DNA of 7,823 bases from Herpetosiphonaceae bacterium. Its GTDB lineage: Bacteria > Chloroflexota > Chloroflexia > Chloroflexales > Kallotenuaceae. Under the pieces are notes generated by a model, which had not been told where the DNA came from, ran no database searches, and saw only the letters and a list, made by a program, of their open reading frames with translations. The DNA is taken from positions 1 through 7,823 of the forward strand of contig JASKZZ010000348.1 in NCBI GenBank assembly GCA_030147335.1. The letters are read 5' to 3'. A program made the translations under genes and the position numbers. Positions 7,636 to 7,823 of this stretch are shown here, piece by piece; position 1 is the first letter of the stretch; the number at the start of each line of letters is the position of its first letter.

Positions 7636-7823
7636 ATGATAGTACGCGTACTTTTGGTGATTGTCCTGCTCACCACATTAACAAGCTGCACGGGTTTACG
7701 CAGTGGTACACGTTCGGATGATCCACCAGCCTCGTCTGTGTCTATACTTCCGAACGAGCCTAGCACAATTGTCGGCACAATTACGCGAGCGCAGGATGAT
7801 TCGGTTCTGGTAGAAGAACGGCC
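7636..7823 (+). CDS. Putative lipoprotein (3' partial), function unknown
   Basis: Only the first 62 codons are in the window, and the frame is open at the right edge. The N-terminus is a lipoprotein signal peptide: M-I-V-R with one basic residue, a hydrophobic core (VLLVIVLL, residues 5-12), and lipobox L15-T-S-C18. Cys18 would be the lipidated +1 residue after cleavage by signal peptidase II, leaving the protein tethered to the outer face of the cytoplasmic membrane. A polar linker rich in S, T, P and D follows (about 19-45). Then comes GTITRAQDDSVLVEE (about 48-61), which looks like the first beta hairpin of a small beta-barrel domain, as in DUF3221/YobA-like lipoproteins. That family guess is weak. 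The strong ribosome binding site at 7622 supports the start. The gene lies 210 nt after the kinase, beyond a hairpin, so it is probably a separate unit. Confidence 0.8.
   Translation, partial: MIVRVLLVIVLLTTLTSCTGLRSGTRSDDPPASSVSILPNEPSTIVGTITRAQDDSVLVEER

Overview
The window holds two sensor histidine kinase genes and the start of a small lipoprotein gene. All are on the + strand. The style points to a filamentous, gliding or phototrophic member of the Chloroflexota (class Chloroflexia, perhaps Herpetosiphon-like). The basis is very long soluble kinases built from many PAS and GAF modules, the particular GAF and PAS subtypes, and near-balanced base composition. This placement is inferred from protein style, not from a marker gene. 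Some cyanobacteria and myxobacteria carry similar kinases.

Layout: 1-1602 is the 3' part of a hybrid histidine kinase (PAS, HisKA of the H-D-F-N-N type, HATPase, receiver). Its frame runs open through the left edge, so its true start and probably more sensor domains lie outside. 1603-1884 is non-coding and carries a CACGCGTG palindrome beside a -10-like hexamer. 1885-7425 encodes a giant 1846-residue soluble sensor kinase with four GAF and seven PAS modules before one HisKA/HATPase core, and no receiver. 7426-7635 is non-coding and contains a perfect 15-bp hairpin (7494-7530), a probable terminator or 3' stem. 7636 to the right edge is the start of a lipoprotein with a good ribosome binding site and a clear lipobox.

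Functionally this is a signal-transduction locus. The giant kinase has no membrane segment and would sense cytoplasmic ligands, redox state or light through its modules. It must pass phosphate to a separate receiver protein. None is encoded here except the receiver fused to the first kinase, so cross-talk between the two is possible but unproven. The 282-nt gap argues against tight co-transcription of the two kinases, and the lipoprotein gene appears to be a separate unit. I see no tRNA, rRNA, CRISPR array, insertion sequence or phage signature. The content looks like ordinary chromosomal signalling genes. The most distinctive item is the size and module count of the second kinase.
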